From: DATFMP01 sp035266845
Lineage (GTDB): Bacteria > SAR324 > JACQKK01
Reading direction: 5' to 3'
Assembly: GCA_035266845.1 (NCBI GenBank)
Contig: DATFMP010000074.1
Span: 1-31,773 of the forward strand
DNA: 31,773 nucleotides
Made by a program: the position numbers and the translations under genes. The notes under the pieces were generated by a model. It was not told where the DNA came from and ran no database searches. It saw only the letters and a list, made by a program, of their open reading frames with translations. The first letter of the stretch is position 1. Every line of letters begins with the position of its first letter. Positions 15,549 to 24,268 of this stretch are shown here, piece after piece.

Positions 15549-15719
15549 GTTCAACCGCCTGCCGTTGGTCTCGCGCAAGGCCGCTGCCCTGGCCCGCCCG
15601 CGGGGCCTGTGATAGGCTCGCAATGAAGCGATATGCACCACCCGGCGAACGACGGCCCGCTCCTTCCCGGACGGGCCGCTGCGTGGAGCCGCGACCCGCC
15701 GTACTCTGCGAGCGATCCC

Positions 15720-16268
15720 ATGAGCGATCAAGATCCCCGGCAGGAAGAGCAACAGCACGAACAGCAGAGCGGTCCGGGGCCTGGATGGGGCCGGGAAAAC
15801 CTGACCGATCTGTACGAGAAGATGAGCGGCATCTTCCGCGACAGCCTGGAACGCGCCGGCACGTTTTCCGAGGAGGCCTTCGAGCGCGCCCTGCGCGAAT
15901 CGCGGGAGTGGGCCTCCAAGTTCCGCGAGAACTACGCGGAGGATATCTCGCGCGTCGCGGAGTTTATCCGGCGCGACTGGCACGCAGCGATCCGCTTCAC
16001 CCAGGAGCAGTACCGCCGCAACTTCGATCTGGACCGCCTGCAGGCCGGCGCGATGGGCGTGCTCTCGCGCCTGGCTCAGAGCGCTGGCGCGCAACTGGAG
16101 ACTTTCGCCGGCAAGATCAACGATCGCCTGACCTACAAGACGGGCGAGATCGCCGGCGCGGGCTCGCTGCAGTGCACAAAGTGCGAGCAGGTGCTGAGCT
16201 TCGACAAGGCCACGCGCATCCCCCCCTGCCCCAAGTGCCACGGAACGCAGTTCCGGCGCAGCTTCTAG
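15720..16268 (+). CDS. YbeL-like (DUF1451) zinc-ribbon protein
   Basis: The 182-residue protein has a Gln/Glu-rich start (about 1-25), a long charged, mostly helical middle (about 26-135) and a C-terminal zinc ribbon with CTKC and CPKC knuckles. The segment TYKTGEIAGAGSLQCTKC aligns closely by eye with E. coli YbeL (YHSGEVVGLGNLVCEKC), as does the end QFRRSF. The role of the family is unknown; it is mainly reported from gammaproteobacteria, which bears on the origin of the window. The ATG at 15720 gives the family start; an in-frame ATG at 15633 adds residues without similarity. The ihfA gene follows but has its own strong promoter. Confidence 0.85.
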   Translation: MSDQDPRQEEQQHEQQSGPGPGWGRENLTDLYEKMSGIFRDSLERAGTFSEEAFERALRESREWASKFRENYAEDISRVAEFIRRDWHAAIRFTQEQYRRNFDLDRLQAGAMGVLSRLAQSAGAQLETFAGKINDRLTYKTGEIAGAGSLQCTKCEQVLSFDKATRIPPCPKCHGTQFRRSF

Positions 16269-16315
16269 CGGCCGCCCCGCGCCCCATGCCCGTGTACCGG
16301 TGGGAGATGCCGGGG

Positions 16316-16332
16316 CCGGGCCGCCGGCCCGG
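16316..16332 (+). terminator. GC-rich hairpin after the YbeL-like gene
   Basis: Seven-bp arms (CCGGGCC/GGCCCGG) with a three-base loop lie 47 bases after the stop and 17 bases before the ihfA -35 box. There is no T-tract, so intrinsic termination is uncertain. Confidence 0.35.
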
Positions 16333-16349
16333 ATTCCATGCGGCATGCC

Positions 16350-16378
16350 TTGACACCCCCGCCGGCATTCCTCATAAT
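16350..16378 (+). promoter_or_regulatory. Strong sigma-70 promoter of ihfA
   Basis: TTGACA (16350-16355), a spacer of exactly 17 bases and CATAAT (16373-16378) give 11 of 12 consensus positions, the best promoter in the window. Transcription would start near 16385, about 40 bases before the ihfA ATG. It may also serve the ABC operon, as no terminator is seen after ihfA. Confidence 0.85.
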
Positions 16379-16425
16379 CGGGCGAATTCGATTGAAATCA
16401 TTCCGGTTATGTAGAGGGCAAGCGC

Positions 16426-16716
16426 ATGGTCAAGGCCGACATCGTCCGCTCGATCGAGCTGAAACTGGGCCTGTCCCATGAGGAAGCCACGCAGCAGGTC
16501 GAGCAGATCCTCACCTTGATCAAGAACACCTTGCGCGACGGTGAGCCCGTGCTGATCAGCGGCTTCGGGCAATGGAAGGTGCGCGACAAGAAGGCCCGTG
16601 TCGGTCGCAATCCCAAGACCAAGGAAGAGTACGAGATCTCCCCGCGGCGCGTCGTGACCTTTTACCCCTCCAACGTCTGGCGTTCGGAAATTACCCGCAA
16701 TCCCAACTCGCGATAG
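16426..16716 (+). CDS. ihfA: Integration host factor subunit alpha
   Basis: The 96-residue HU/IHF-family protein bends DNA in the nucleoid as one subunit of IHF. It shows the helical dimer body (ADIVRSIELKLGLSHEEA), the core GEPVLISGFGQWKVRDKKAR, the arm with the intercalating Pro in GRNPKT, and the IHF-type end ISPRRVVTFYPSNVW. The extended end and RRVVTF favour IhfA over HU. The ATG at 16426 has GAGGG eight bases upstream. In enterics ihfA follows pheT; here it stands alone behind a near-consensus promoter. The beta subunit is not in the window. Confidence 0.92.
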   Translation: MVKADIVRSIELKLGLSHEEATQQVEQILTLIKNTLRDGEPVLISGFGQWKVRDKKARVGRNPKTKEEYEISPRRVVTFYPSNVWRSEITRNPNSR

Positions 16717-16860
16717 ATCGGCATCCAGGCGATTGGCGCGTCGTGCCGAAGCGCGCCGGAGTCTGGCCATCAATGGAAGCGGCATGATGTGGCGGAAGGA
16801 ACAGCTACGGCACGGGCGGGGCGCTGGCCGCAACGCGCAACCGAACGCACGGCGGCAGTC

Positions 16861-17796
16861 ATGATTCACGCGGCGGGCCTCACCAAGTACTACGGCGATC
16901 GCAAGGCGCTGGACGCCCTGTCTTTTCATATCGCCGAGGGCGAGATCGTCGGGCTGGTGGGCAAGAACGGTGCGGGCAAGTCCACCGCGCTGCGCATCCT
17001 GAGTTGCCAGATGCTGCCCAGCGAAGGCGAGGTGAGCATCGACGAGCTGTCCGTCACCGAAAAGCCGTTGGAGGTACGGCGGCGCATCGGATTTCTGCCC
17101 GAGCAGCCGCCGCTCTATCCCGAGATGACGGTGCAGGGCTACCTGGCCTTTGCCGCCGCGCTGCGGCAGGTGCCCAAGGCGGAGCGCTCCCGCGCGGTGA
17201 GCACCGTGATGGGGCAGACGGGGCTGGCCCATATGGCCGCCGAACGGCTCTCCAGCCTCTCGCGGGGCTACCAGCAGCGCGTGGGCATCGCCCAGGCCAT
17301 CGTGCACGACCCCAAGGTGGTGCTGCTGGATGAGCCCATGACGGGCCTCGATCCACTCCAGATCACCCAGATGCGCACGCTGATCCGCTCGCTCAAGGAG
17401 CGGCACACCGTGCTCTTCTCCAGCCACATCCTCTCCGAGATCGCGAACGTGTGCGACCGGGTGATCCTCATCGACCAGGGCCGCGTGCGGGCCGAGGGCA
17501 GCGAGCAGCAGCTGTGGGAGGCCTTCCAGCAGCGCGAGCGGCTCTTCCTGCGGGTGCGGGGCGATGCCGAGCGGGCCCGCGCGGCTGTGCTGGCGGTGGA
17601 GGGCGTGGAGGTGCGCAACCTGACGGCCGAGCCGCAAGGCACGGTGGCCCTGACCCTGGCCGCCCCGGCCGGGGCCCGCCAGTCCCTGGCCCGCCAGTGC
17701 CTGGATGCTGGGCTGGAACTGGACGAGCTGCGGACGGAGCAGCACGGCCTGGAGGATCTGTTCGTGGAACTGCTGGGCGAAGGGAGGCCGGCGTGA
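16861..17796 (+). CDS. ABC transporter ATP-binding protein, GldA-like
   Basis: The 311-residue ATPase has a complete nucleotide domain: Walker A GKNGAGKST, Q-loop at FLPEQPP, signature LSRGYQQRVGIAQ, Walker B VVLLDEPMTGLD and H-loop SSH. A C-terminal extension of about 80 residues follows, usual in GldA/CcmA-type exporters. With the next three genes it forms the GldA-GldF-GldG-DUF4340 set, an ABC-2 type system needed for gliding in Flavobacterium but common in non-gliding proteobacteria with unknown substrate. The ATG at 16861 matches the family start; a GTG at 16789 would add 24 unrelated residues. The stop overlaps the permease start (GTGA). Confidence 0.92.
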   Translation: MIHAAGLTKYYGDRKALDALSFHIAEGEIVGLVGKNGAGKSTALRILSCQMLPSEGEVSIDELSVTEKPLEVRRRIGFLPEQPPLYPEMTVQGYLAFAAALRQVPKAERSRAVSTVMGQTGLAHMAAERLSSLSRGYQQRVGIAQAIVHDPKVVLLDEPMTGLDPLQITQMRTLIRSLKERHTVLFSSHILSEIANVCDRVILIDQGRVRAEGSEQQLWEAFQQRERLFLRVRGDAERARAAVLAVEGVEVRNLTAEPQGTVALTLAAPAGARQSLARQCLDAGLELDELRTEQHGLEDLFVELLGEGRPA

Positions 17797-18521
17797 ACAC
17801 GGTGCTGCTGATCGCCCGGCGGGAACTGGCCGCCTATTTCGCGTCGATCTCGGGCTACGTGATCCTGGCCGCCTACCTGCTGGTGAGCGGGCTGTTGTTC
17901 AATGTCTACGCCGTCGGCAACGAGCCCCGCCTATCCCAGGAGGTACTGAGCCTCTTCTTCTACTTCTCCAGCGGCATGGCGATGGTTTCCGGGGTGCTGC
18001 TGGCCATGCGGCTGGTGGCCGAGGAGCGTCAGACCCACACCCTGGTGCTGCTGCGCACGGCGCCCGTGACCGAACGGCAGGTGGTGTGGGGCAAGTTTCT
18101 CTCCGCGGTGGCGTTCCTGGCGCTGGCGCTGGTGATCTCGCTGTACATGCCGGCGCTGATCTTCCTGCACGGCAAGGTCTCCCTGGCGCAAATCGCGACC
18201 GGCTACCTGGGCCTGCTGCTGTTGGGCGCGGCGTGCATCGCCATCACGCTGCTGGCCTCCGTGTGGAGTCCCACACAGCTCATCGCGGGGGTGATCGGCG
18301 GTGTGCTGGTGGCGGTGCTGGTGGTCGTGTGGATGCTGGCGCACGTGACCGAAGAGCCGCTCAAGCAGTTCCTCAACTACGTAGCCCTGCACAACATTCA
18401 CTTCCGCACGTTTTCCACAGGCACATTCAGCCTGCGGGACCTCGTCTACTACCTGGGCGTGATCGTCCTCTTTCTGGAGGCCTCGGTGCGCTCCCTCGAA
18501 GCTTGGCGGTGGCGCGAATGA
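17793..18521 (+). CDS. ABC-2 type permease, GldF-like
   Basis: The 242-residue protein has six hydrophobic segments, at about residues 18-40, 52-72, 100-122, 130-158, 165-190 and 213-230. A cytoplasmic loop RLVAEERQTHTLVLLRTAPV, typical of ABC-2 permeases, carries the conserved Glu-Glu/Thr segment. It begins at GTG 17793, overlapping the ATPase stop by four bases, with GGGAGG upstream; no better start exists in this frame. Its stop overlaps the next start (ATGA). It should pair with the preceding ATPase. Confidence 0.88.
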   Translation: MNTVLLIARRELAAYFASISGYVILAAYLLVSGLLFNVYAVGNEPRLSQEVLSLFFYFSSGMAMVSGVLLAMRLVAEERQTHTLVLLRTAPVTERQVVWGKFLSAVAFLALALVISLYMPALIFLHGKVSLAQIATGYLGLLLLGAACIAITLLASVWSPTQLIAGVIGGVLVAVLVVVWMLAHVTEEPLKQFLNYVALHNIHFRTFSTGTFSLRDLVYYLGVIVLFLEASVRSLEAWRWRE

Positions 18522-20416
18522 GCGGCTGGCGGGCATGGCTGCCGCCGCTGCTCGCTCCGCTGGGCGGCGTGCTGGTATGGCTGGCCGAGCGCATCTGGCC
18601 AGGCACGGTGGCCTCGCCGTACCTCGCCGCCCTGGGCGCCGCGCTGCTGGTTGTCGCACTGGCCCTGCACCTGCCGCCTTTCCAGGAGGAGCGCGGCGCG
18701 GGCAGCCTGCGCGGAGCCACGGGCTGGCTGGGTGCGCCCTACGCGCTGTTCGTGCTGGCCCTGGCGCTGTACTACGGCAGCACGCTGCTGCGGGGCCATC
18801 CGGCCGGGATGGTGGATTGGCGCGGCTTGGCTAGGGCGGGCTGGATGCTCTCCTTGGCCGCGGGTGCGGTGCTGTACGTCTTTGTGACCCTGGCGCGGCT
18901 GGCCCAACGCCGCGCGCCGCAGCCCGATGCACGGCGCATCCGGCTGGCCGGCAGCGCCGGCCTCTCGTTGGCTCTGCTGCTGGTGCTGGTGGCGCTGTTG
19001 AACTTCGTGTTCGCCGGGCTGCCTTGGGAATGGAATCTGGCCTACTTCAAGACCACCCGTCCGAGCGAGGCCACGCGCGAGCTGGTGCAGGGCCTCACGA
19101 CGCCGGTACAGGTGGGGGCCTTCTTCGCCGCGGATAGCGAGGTGGGCCCGCTGGTGCACAGCTACTTCGATGCGCTGAAGAGCAGTTCGGACCAAGCGGA
19201 CAAGTTGCAGATCCAGTTTGCCGATGCGGACCTCCAGCCCGCGCTGGCGGAGACGTTCAAGGCCCGCGGCAATGGCTGGGTGGTGTTGCGCAAGGGCGCG
19301 CTGGTGCGGCCGATGCGTGTGGGCGAGGTATTGGGACAGGCGCGCTTCCAGTTGCGCAACTTCGACCGCAACTTCTTTCGCACGCTGCTGGAAGTCTCGC
19401 GGCCGCCCGCGACGGTCTACCTGACCATCGGGCACGGCGAGCGCAACGAACGGGGCGGCTCGGCCACGCCGGGCGGCAGCTTCAACCGCTTTCGCGTCGT
19501 AATGCGCGAGCGCAACTACACGGTGAAGGACCTGGGAATCGGCCAGGGCCTGGGCGATCGGGTGCCGGCCGATGCCGCGCTGGTGGTGATCGCCGCGCCC
19601 ACGGAACCCTTCCTCCCCTCCGAGGCGGCCGCGCTGCGGCACTACCTGGATGGTGGCGGAAGGCTCTTGGCCTTCCTGGAGCCTCGCACGGGGCCGGTTC
19701 CCGAGCACAAAGGCCTGCCCGGCGTCACGCTGGTGCAACTGTTGCGGGACTACGGCGTGGAATTCGACCCCACGGTGCAGGACAACGACCGCATCTACGC
19801 CCGCCGCACCTATACCCGGGCCGACCACACCCTGCTGGTGACGGTGGCCTACCAGAACCATCCCTCGGTGAACAACCTGCGTGTGGCCTCCGGGCAGTTT
19901 CCGCTGGTGCTGCTGGGGGCGGGGGCGTTGCGTATCGGCCAGGTGCCGCCCGGCCTGACCGTGCAGGACACGATCAAGGCCATGCCCGGCACCTGGGGCG
20001 ACCTGAATGGCAATTTCGAGTTCGATGCTGCGAAGGAGCACCGCGATACGCCCGCGCTCGCGCTGGCAGTGGCCCCCAAGGGCGCGCCGGAGGCGCAACA
20101 TGCCGCCGCAGGCGCCGCGCCGAAGACCAATGGCCCGACCATGCTGGTCTTCGCTGATGCCGACCTGGCCAGCGACCTGCTCATCCGCAACCGCGCCAAT
20201 CTGACGGCCGTGGAGGATGCACTGGGCTGGCTGGTGGAGCAGGACAAGCCTGTCGGCCTGCCGCAGACGGAGGAGGACGTGCGCATCCGCCACGCCAAGG
20301 GTGACGACTGGCTGTGGTTCTACCTGCCCGTGCTGGGTGTGCCGTTCCTGTTGCTGGGCTTCGGCTTCTGGCAGGCGATGCGTCGGCGCCGGCGCGCGGG
20401 AGGTGGCGATGCGTAG
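18518..20416 (+). CDS. GldG-like ABC accessory membrane protein
   Basis: The 632-residue protein starts with five hydrophobic helices (about residues 8-26, 30-50, 72-90, 110-128, 147-168). A large extracytoplasmic domain of the ABC_transp_aux/GldG type follows (about 180-590; RPSEATRELVQGLTTPVQV, VYLTIGHGERN, LRHYLDGGGRLLAFLEP). One final helix (about 597-615) is followed by an Arg-rich cytoplasmic tip. Flavobacterium GldG has fewer N-terminal helices, so an extra membrane module is present here. The ATG at 18518 overlaps the permease stop. The stop lies eight bases inside the next gene. Confidence 0.87.
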   Translation: MSGWRAWLPPLLAPLGGVLVWLAERIWPGTVASPYLAALGAALLVVALALHLPPFQEERGAGSLRGATGWLGAPYALFVLALALYYGSTLLRGHPAGMVDWRGLARAGWMLSLAAGAVLYVFVTLARLAQRRAPQPDARRIRLAGSAGLSLALLLVLVALLNFVFAGLPWEWNLAYFKTTRPSEATRELVQGLTTPVQVGAFFAADSEVGPLVHSYFDALKSSSDQADKLQIQFADADLQPALAETFKARGNGWVVLRKGALVRPMRVGEVLGQARFQLRNFDRNFFRTLLEVSRPPATVYLTIGHGERNERGGSATPGGSFNRFRVVMRERNYTVKDLGIGQGLGDRVPADAALVVIAAPTEPFLPSEAAALRHYLDGGGRLLAFLEPRTGPVPEHKGLPGVTLVQLLRDYGVEFDPTVQDNDRIYARRTYTRADHTLLVTVAYQNHPSVNNLRVASGQFPLVLLGAGALRIGQVPPGLTVQDTIKAMPGTWGDLNGNFEFDAAKEHRDTPALALAVAPKGAPEAQHAAAGAAPKTNGPTMLVFADADLASDLLIRNRANLTAVEDALGWLVEQDKPVGLPQTEEDVRIRHAKGDDWLWFYLPVLGVPFLLLGFGFWQAMRRRRRAGGGDA

Positions 20417-21425
20417 ACACCACGCCATCCTGGCGGTGCTAGTGCTGGCCGCCACGGTCTGGGCCTATTTTGTCGCCCATCCCTTGAGTGGCCGGGCGCC
20501 CAAGCTGAGCCGCAGCGTGCAGGTGTGGGACGTGCCGCCCCAGAGCGTGACCGCCCTGACTCTGCGCGAAGGCAAGGACCGCGTGGCGCTGCAGCCGCAA
20601 TGGAAGGATGCCGATGCTCCGCCCTACATCTGGGTGCAGACGGAGACCACCATGCAGCGGCAGGCACCCCCGGCCACACCAGGCCGCAAACAGGGGCCCC
20701 CACCGGCTCCGACGGTTGAGTCCGCGGCCTTCAAGGGCAACGCCACGGCGCACCAGATCCTCGTTGCCTTGGCTTCGCTGACCGCTCAGCGGGACGTGGG
20801 CCCCTACCAAGGGCTGGACGCCAAGCAGTTCGGGCTGCCCAATGAGGATGACACGCTCGAGCTCACGCGCGGCGATAAGCCGGCCCTGAAGATGCAGCTT
20901 GGCCGCCTCACCTATGGCGAGACGGGCCGTTACGTCCGCGATCTGGCCGATGGGCACGTCTACCTGCTGCCCGTGCGGGAGCTGCGGCGGCTCAAGGCGG
21001 CGCGCGCTGCGATGATGGACCGCGATTTGCTTGGATATTCGCCAGAGCAGGCCGACCGCATCGAACTTCATGCCGCCGACCGCAGCCGCACTCTGTTTCG
21101 CCTTGCCAAGGCGGGCCAGTGGGGAGAAAAGCCCGACGCGGCCCAGGGAGATTCGAACATGGCCGCACTCGTTGCGACGCTTCAGCGAGTCAAGGTGATG
21201 CGCTACCTGGGGACGGGCGAGGCGGCTCCGACGGGCAAGCCGGACCTGGAAGTACGGCTGGCGCGTGCCGACGGCAAAAATGGGCAGGACTGGCTGCGTC
21301 TCTATGCCGGGAAGGGTGTTGAGGCCACGGCCGTCTCGTCCTATACACAGCGCCCGGTGGAGGTGCCCCGCCAGATTGTGCAGCAGGTGCTCGACAAGTC
21401 ACGCGCTTTGCTGCACGGGACTTGA
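20409..21425 (+). CDS. DUF4340 domain protein of the Gld-type ABC operon
   Basis: The 338-residue protein has an N-terminal signal-anchor (about residues 5-23) and an otherwise extracytoplasmic body. Two similar halves are seen: an early one with VTALTLREGKDRVAL and a FGLPNEDDTLELTRGDK strand, and a later one with ADRIELHAADRSRTLFRLAKAGQW. Such repeats are typical of DUF4340 proteins, which regularly follow gldG. A Pro/Gln-rich insert lies at about residues 78-102. The ATG at 20409 has GGAGGTGG upstream and overlaps the GldG stop by eight bases. The function is unknown; its position makes it the fourth part of the exporter. Confidence 0.85.
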   Translation: MRRHHAILAVLVLAATVWAYFVAHPLSGRAPKLSRSVQVWDVPPQSVTALTLREGKDRVALQPQWKDADAPPYIWVQTETTMQRQAPPATPGRKQGPPPAPTVESAAFKGNATAHQILVALASLTAQRDVGPYQGLDAKQFGLPNEDDTLELTRGDKPALKMQLGRLTYGETGRYVRDLADGHVYLLPVRELRRLKAARAAMMDRDLLGYSPEQADRIELHAADRSRTLFRLAKAGQWGEKPDAAQGDSNMAALVATLQRVKVMRYLGTGEAAPTGKPDLEVRLARADGKNGQDWLRLYAGKGVEATAVSSYTQRPVEVPRQIVQQVLDKSRALLHGT

Positions 21426-21456
21426 ACCGCTGCGTGCAGGCATGTTAACGCTCAAG

Positions 21457-21484
21457 TGCGGCACGAAGCGCTCAACGTGCCGCA
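21457..21484 (+). terminator. Hairpin between the ABC operon and the transglycosylase gene
   Basis: Perfect 9-bp arms (TGCGGCACG/CGTGCCGCA) with a ten-base loop begin 32 bases after the DUF4340 stop. The sequence after it is only weakly T-rich. It may end the ABC operon transcript. Confidence 0.4.
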
Positions 21485-21567
21485 AGGTGGCTCCCGCGCT
21501 GTCTTTAGCTGTCTCCACGTTCCGGCCAATGCCACCCAATCCATTCGTTTTGCTTCATTGCAGATTC

Positions 21568-24219
21568 ATGATGGTTAGACGTCTCGTACTGACGGCTGTG
21601 TTGGTTTTGATGCTGATGGGTGTGCAAACACTCTGGGCCGCCGGCTCCACGGAGGATGCGCCGGCCGCGTCCGCCACCGGCACCAACGGGTCTGTTGCCA
21701 CGACTACATCCGGCACCACGCCGGCAACCCCGGCCCCCTCCGCGGTGCCGACGGTGAATCCCGCTGCGCCGGCTGCTCCAGCCACGACGGAGGCAGTGCC
21801 CTTCGCCGAGGCGACTCCCGCTGCGACGAGCGAGACCGCCCCCGCGCATCCGGTCGAGGGGCAAGCCAATAGCCCCGGCGTCGCGCCGGTAACGGCCGCC
21901 GCTCCCGCGCAAGGTACAACGCCTGGCGCGGTGCAGGCTGAAGCCCAGAGCGGTGGTGCGGCTCCGGTCCCGACGGCCTCCAGCGCTATCCCCCCGGCGA
22001 CAACCGCGCCGGCCACGGCCACCGCGTCCGAGTCCAGCCCGCAGCCCGCCGCGCAAGGTGCCGACGGCAAAGTGGATGCCGCCACGGATGCGTCCAGTGT
22101 CGACACCAGCGCCGACGATAGCGACAACCAGAATGCGGCCAGCACGCTGGATCTGCTGAACGAGGACGACCACCTCGATCAGGCCCAGGACAACGGCGCC
22201 AACGACAATACCGCCGGGGACTCGGCGGATGCCGTGGAGCCGAGCAGCCCGGATACGGCGGGGCAGGGCGATAGCGGCGAGTCCGATGCCGCGGCGGCCC
22301 TCACGCCCCCGAGCGACACCGCGGCGCCCGAATCCGACGCGGCGGTCTCCACCGGCCAGGAGCTGTTCCCCAGCTCACCCGGCATCGAGAAGCAGAAGGC
22401 GTTCTGGATCAAGATCTTCACCAAGTACAACTCGCACCAGGGCGTGCTGCACGATGGCCGCATCGCGCTGCCCGTCTACGAGGCGCTCGATCTCACCGGC
22501 ATGCGCTATCGCGCGCAGCGGCGCTATGTGCGCCAGCGCAAGCGCGAGCTGGCCCTGCGTCTGCGGAGCCTGGCCGACGCGGTGGAGCACGGCAGGACGC
22601 TGGATGCAGCGGAGCAGGCACTGCTGGCGAAGCTCCCGCCGGACAGCACGCCGCGGGAAATGATCGAGTACTCGCACAACCTGCGCTTTCAGCGTGGGTT
22701 GGCCGATCGCTTCCGTGAGGGCCTCATCCGCTCCGGTGCGCTGCTGGAGCCGATGAAGCAAATCCTGGTCGAGCACAAGGTGCCGCCGGATCTGGTGTAT
22801 CTGCCGCATGTGGAATCGTCGTTCAACAATGCGACGCGCTCCAAGTATGGCGCGGCGGGCATCTGGCAGTTCACGCGTGGCACGGGTCGGCACTACATGA
22901 TGGTCGGCTACGAGGTGGATGAGCGGCTGGACCCGATCATCGCTTCGGAGGCCGCGGCCAAGTTTCTGCGGCAGAACTACGAGCACCTGGGCAACTGGCC
23001 CCTGGCCATCACGGCCTATAACCACGGCCCGCAAAGCATGGAGCACATCACGCGCCGCATGCACACGCATGACCTGGGCGTGCTGATCCAGCACTACAAC
23101 GGGCGCCTGTTCAAGTTCGCCAGCAAGAACTTTTACGCCGAGTTCCTGGCTGCACGGGAGGTGGCGAAGAACTATCAGCCGTACTTCGGCAAACTGACCC
23201 TGGAGCCCACACTGCAATTCGACGAAGTGGACCTGCCCTCCTACGTGGGGGCGGAGGTCGTGGCGCACACGCTGGGCATCGACGAGGACGTGCTGCACAA
23301 GCTGAACCCGGCGCTGCGCGGCCCGATTTGGTCCGGTTCCAAGTACATCCCACCGGGCTACAGCCTCCGCATTCCGGCGAGCAAGGATCCAGCCAAGCTG
23401 CTGGCGGCGATTCCCAAGGATGACTTGCACGACAAGCAGAAGCGCTCGGTCTACGTGCGGGTGGCGCGCGGGGATACGCTCTATGACATCGGCCGGCGCA
23501 ACGGCATCTCCTGGCGAGTGATCGCAGCAGCCAATAACATCGACTCGTACCACCGCCTGATGCCGGGCCAGAAGCTGATCCTGCCCTGGAAAGGCGCCAC
23601 ACTCCCGCCGGATGCGGTGGCGCAGTCCAAGCCGAACCGGCCGGCCAAGCCATTGGCCGCCGAGAAGGTGGTGGAGCGCATCCCGGTGACGGCGTCCACG
23701 CCCGCAGCCGCTCCGTGGCGCGGCGGTGTGCCCAGCGGGGTGCCGGGCGAGCCGCTGGCCGAGCGCTTCCAGGATCTGCAGGTGCAGAACTACGACGCCA
23801 AGCGGAAGCGGGGTGAGATCGTGGCGGCCTACGGCGAGACGGTGGGCAGCTACGCGACCTGGGCCAATGTGACGACCGGCGAAGTGCGCCACGTCAACGA
23901 CATGTCCTCTCGCAGCGTGCTGCGGCCGGGAGAGACGTACACCATTCCCTTGGATGCGGTGACGCCCCAGCAGTTCGAGGAGCGCCGCATGTCCTTCCAT
24001 CGTGACCGCGAGCAGAGTTTTTTCGCGGAAAACGACATCAAGGAGAAGGTCAAGATCGAGGTGCGCCGCGGGCAGACGCCCTGGGCCATCGCCCAGGACA
24101 ACAACGTGCCCATGTGGTTGTTCTACCGGGAGAATCCCCAGCTTCTGACGGAACCGCTGAGGGTAGGCATGGAGGTGATCCTGCCCATCGTGCAGGCGGG
24201 CAGCCCGGTCGGGCGCTGA
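21568..24219 (+). CDS. MltD-like lytic transglycosylase with LysM repeats
   Basis: The 883-residue exported protein cuts peptidoglycan glycan strands. A signal peptide (MVRRLVLTAVLVLMLMG...WAAG) is followed by about 235 residues of Ala, Pro, Thr and Ser turning Asp-rich, probably disordered. An MltD-type leading domain comes next (about 265-385), then the SLT domain (about 385-520) with catalytic Glu416 in PHVESSFN, GAAGIWQFT and AYNHG. LysM-like repeats are at about 557-605, 627-675 and 829-877, with a weaker one near 750-795. The long spacer exceeds that of E. coli MltD (452 residues). There is no lipobox. ATG 21568 is followed directly by ATG 21571, and either may start it. It lies 142 bases after the DUF4340 gene. 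Confidence 0.93.
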   Translation: MMVRRLVLTAVLVLMLMGVQTLWAAGSTEDAPAASATGTNGSVATTTSGTTPATPAPSAVPTVNPAAPAAPATTEAVPFAEATPAATSETAPAHPVEGQANSPGVAPVTAAAPAQGTTPGAVQAEAQSGGAAPVPTASSAIPPATTAPATATASESSPQPAAQGADGKVDAATDASSVDTSADDSDNQNAASTLDLLNEDDHLDQAQDNGANDNTAGDSADAVEPSSPDTAGQGDSGESDAAAALTPPSDTAAPESDAAVSTGQELFPSSPGIEKQKAFWIKIFTKYNSHQGVLHDGRIALPVYEALDLTGMRYRAQRRYVRQRKRELALRLRSLADAVEHGRTLDAAEQALLAKLPPDSTPREMIEYSHNLRFQRGLADRFREGLIRSGALLEPMKQILVEHKVPPDLVYLPHVESSFNNATRSKYGAAGIWQFTRGTGRHYMMVGYEVDERLDPIIASEAAAKFLRQNYEHLGNWPLAITAYNHGPQSMEHITRRMHTHDLGVLIQHYNGRLFKFASKNFYAEFLAAREVAKNYQPYFGKLTLEPTLQFDEVDLPSYVGAEVVAHTLGIDEDVLHKLNPALRGPIWSGSKYIPPGYSLRIPASKDPAKLLAAIPKDDLHDKQKRSVYVRVARGDTLYDIGRRNGISWRVIAAANNIDSYHRLMPGQKLILPWKGATLPPDAVAQSKPNRPAKPLAAEKVVERIPVTASTPAAAPWRGGVPSGVPGEPLAERFQDLQVQNYDAKRKRGEIVAAYGETVGSYATWANVTTGEVRHVNDMSSRSVLRPGETYTIPLDAVTPQQFEERRMSFHRDREQSFFAENDIKEKVKIEVRRGQTPWAIAQDNNVPMWLFYRENPQLLTEPLRVGMEVILPIVQAGSPVGR

Positions 24220-24229
24220 TCCCCCGCCT

Positions 24230-24245
24230 CCCGGAGCGCTCCGGG
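24230..24245. terminator. Perfect 16-bp palindrome between convergent genes
   Basis: CCCGGAGC/GCTCCGGG lies in the 49-base gap between the transglycosylase and ubiE stops. It could end transcription from both sides, but neither side has a T-tract. Confidence 0.4.
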
Positions 24246-24268
24246 GCAGATGCGCCGCGCCCGCGGTA

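Noticed and set aside
16263..16280. TTCTAGCGGCC resembling part of repeat copy 2
   Set aside because: It spans the stop of the YbeL-like gene (Ser-Phe-stop) and the rest of the element is missing; chance similarity.
18449..20455. Minus-strand open frame of 668 codons
   Set aside because: It is antisense to the GldG-like gene, which has clear motifs and overlapping starts; the His/Gln/Arg-rich product is typical of a shadow.
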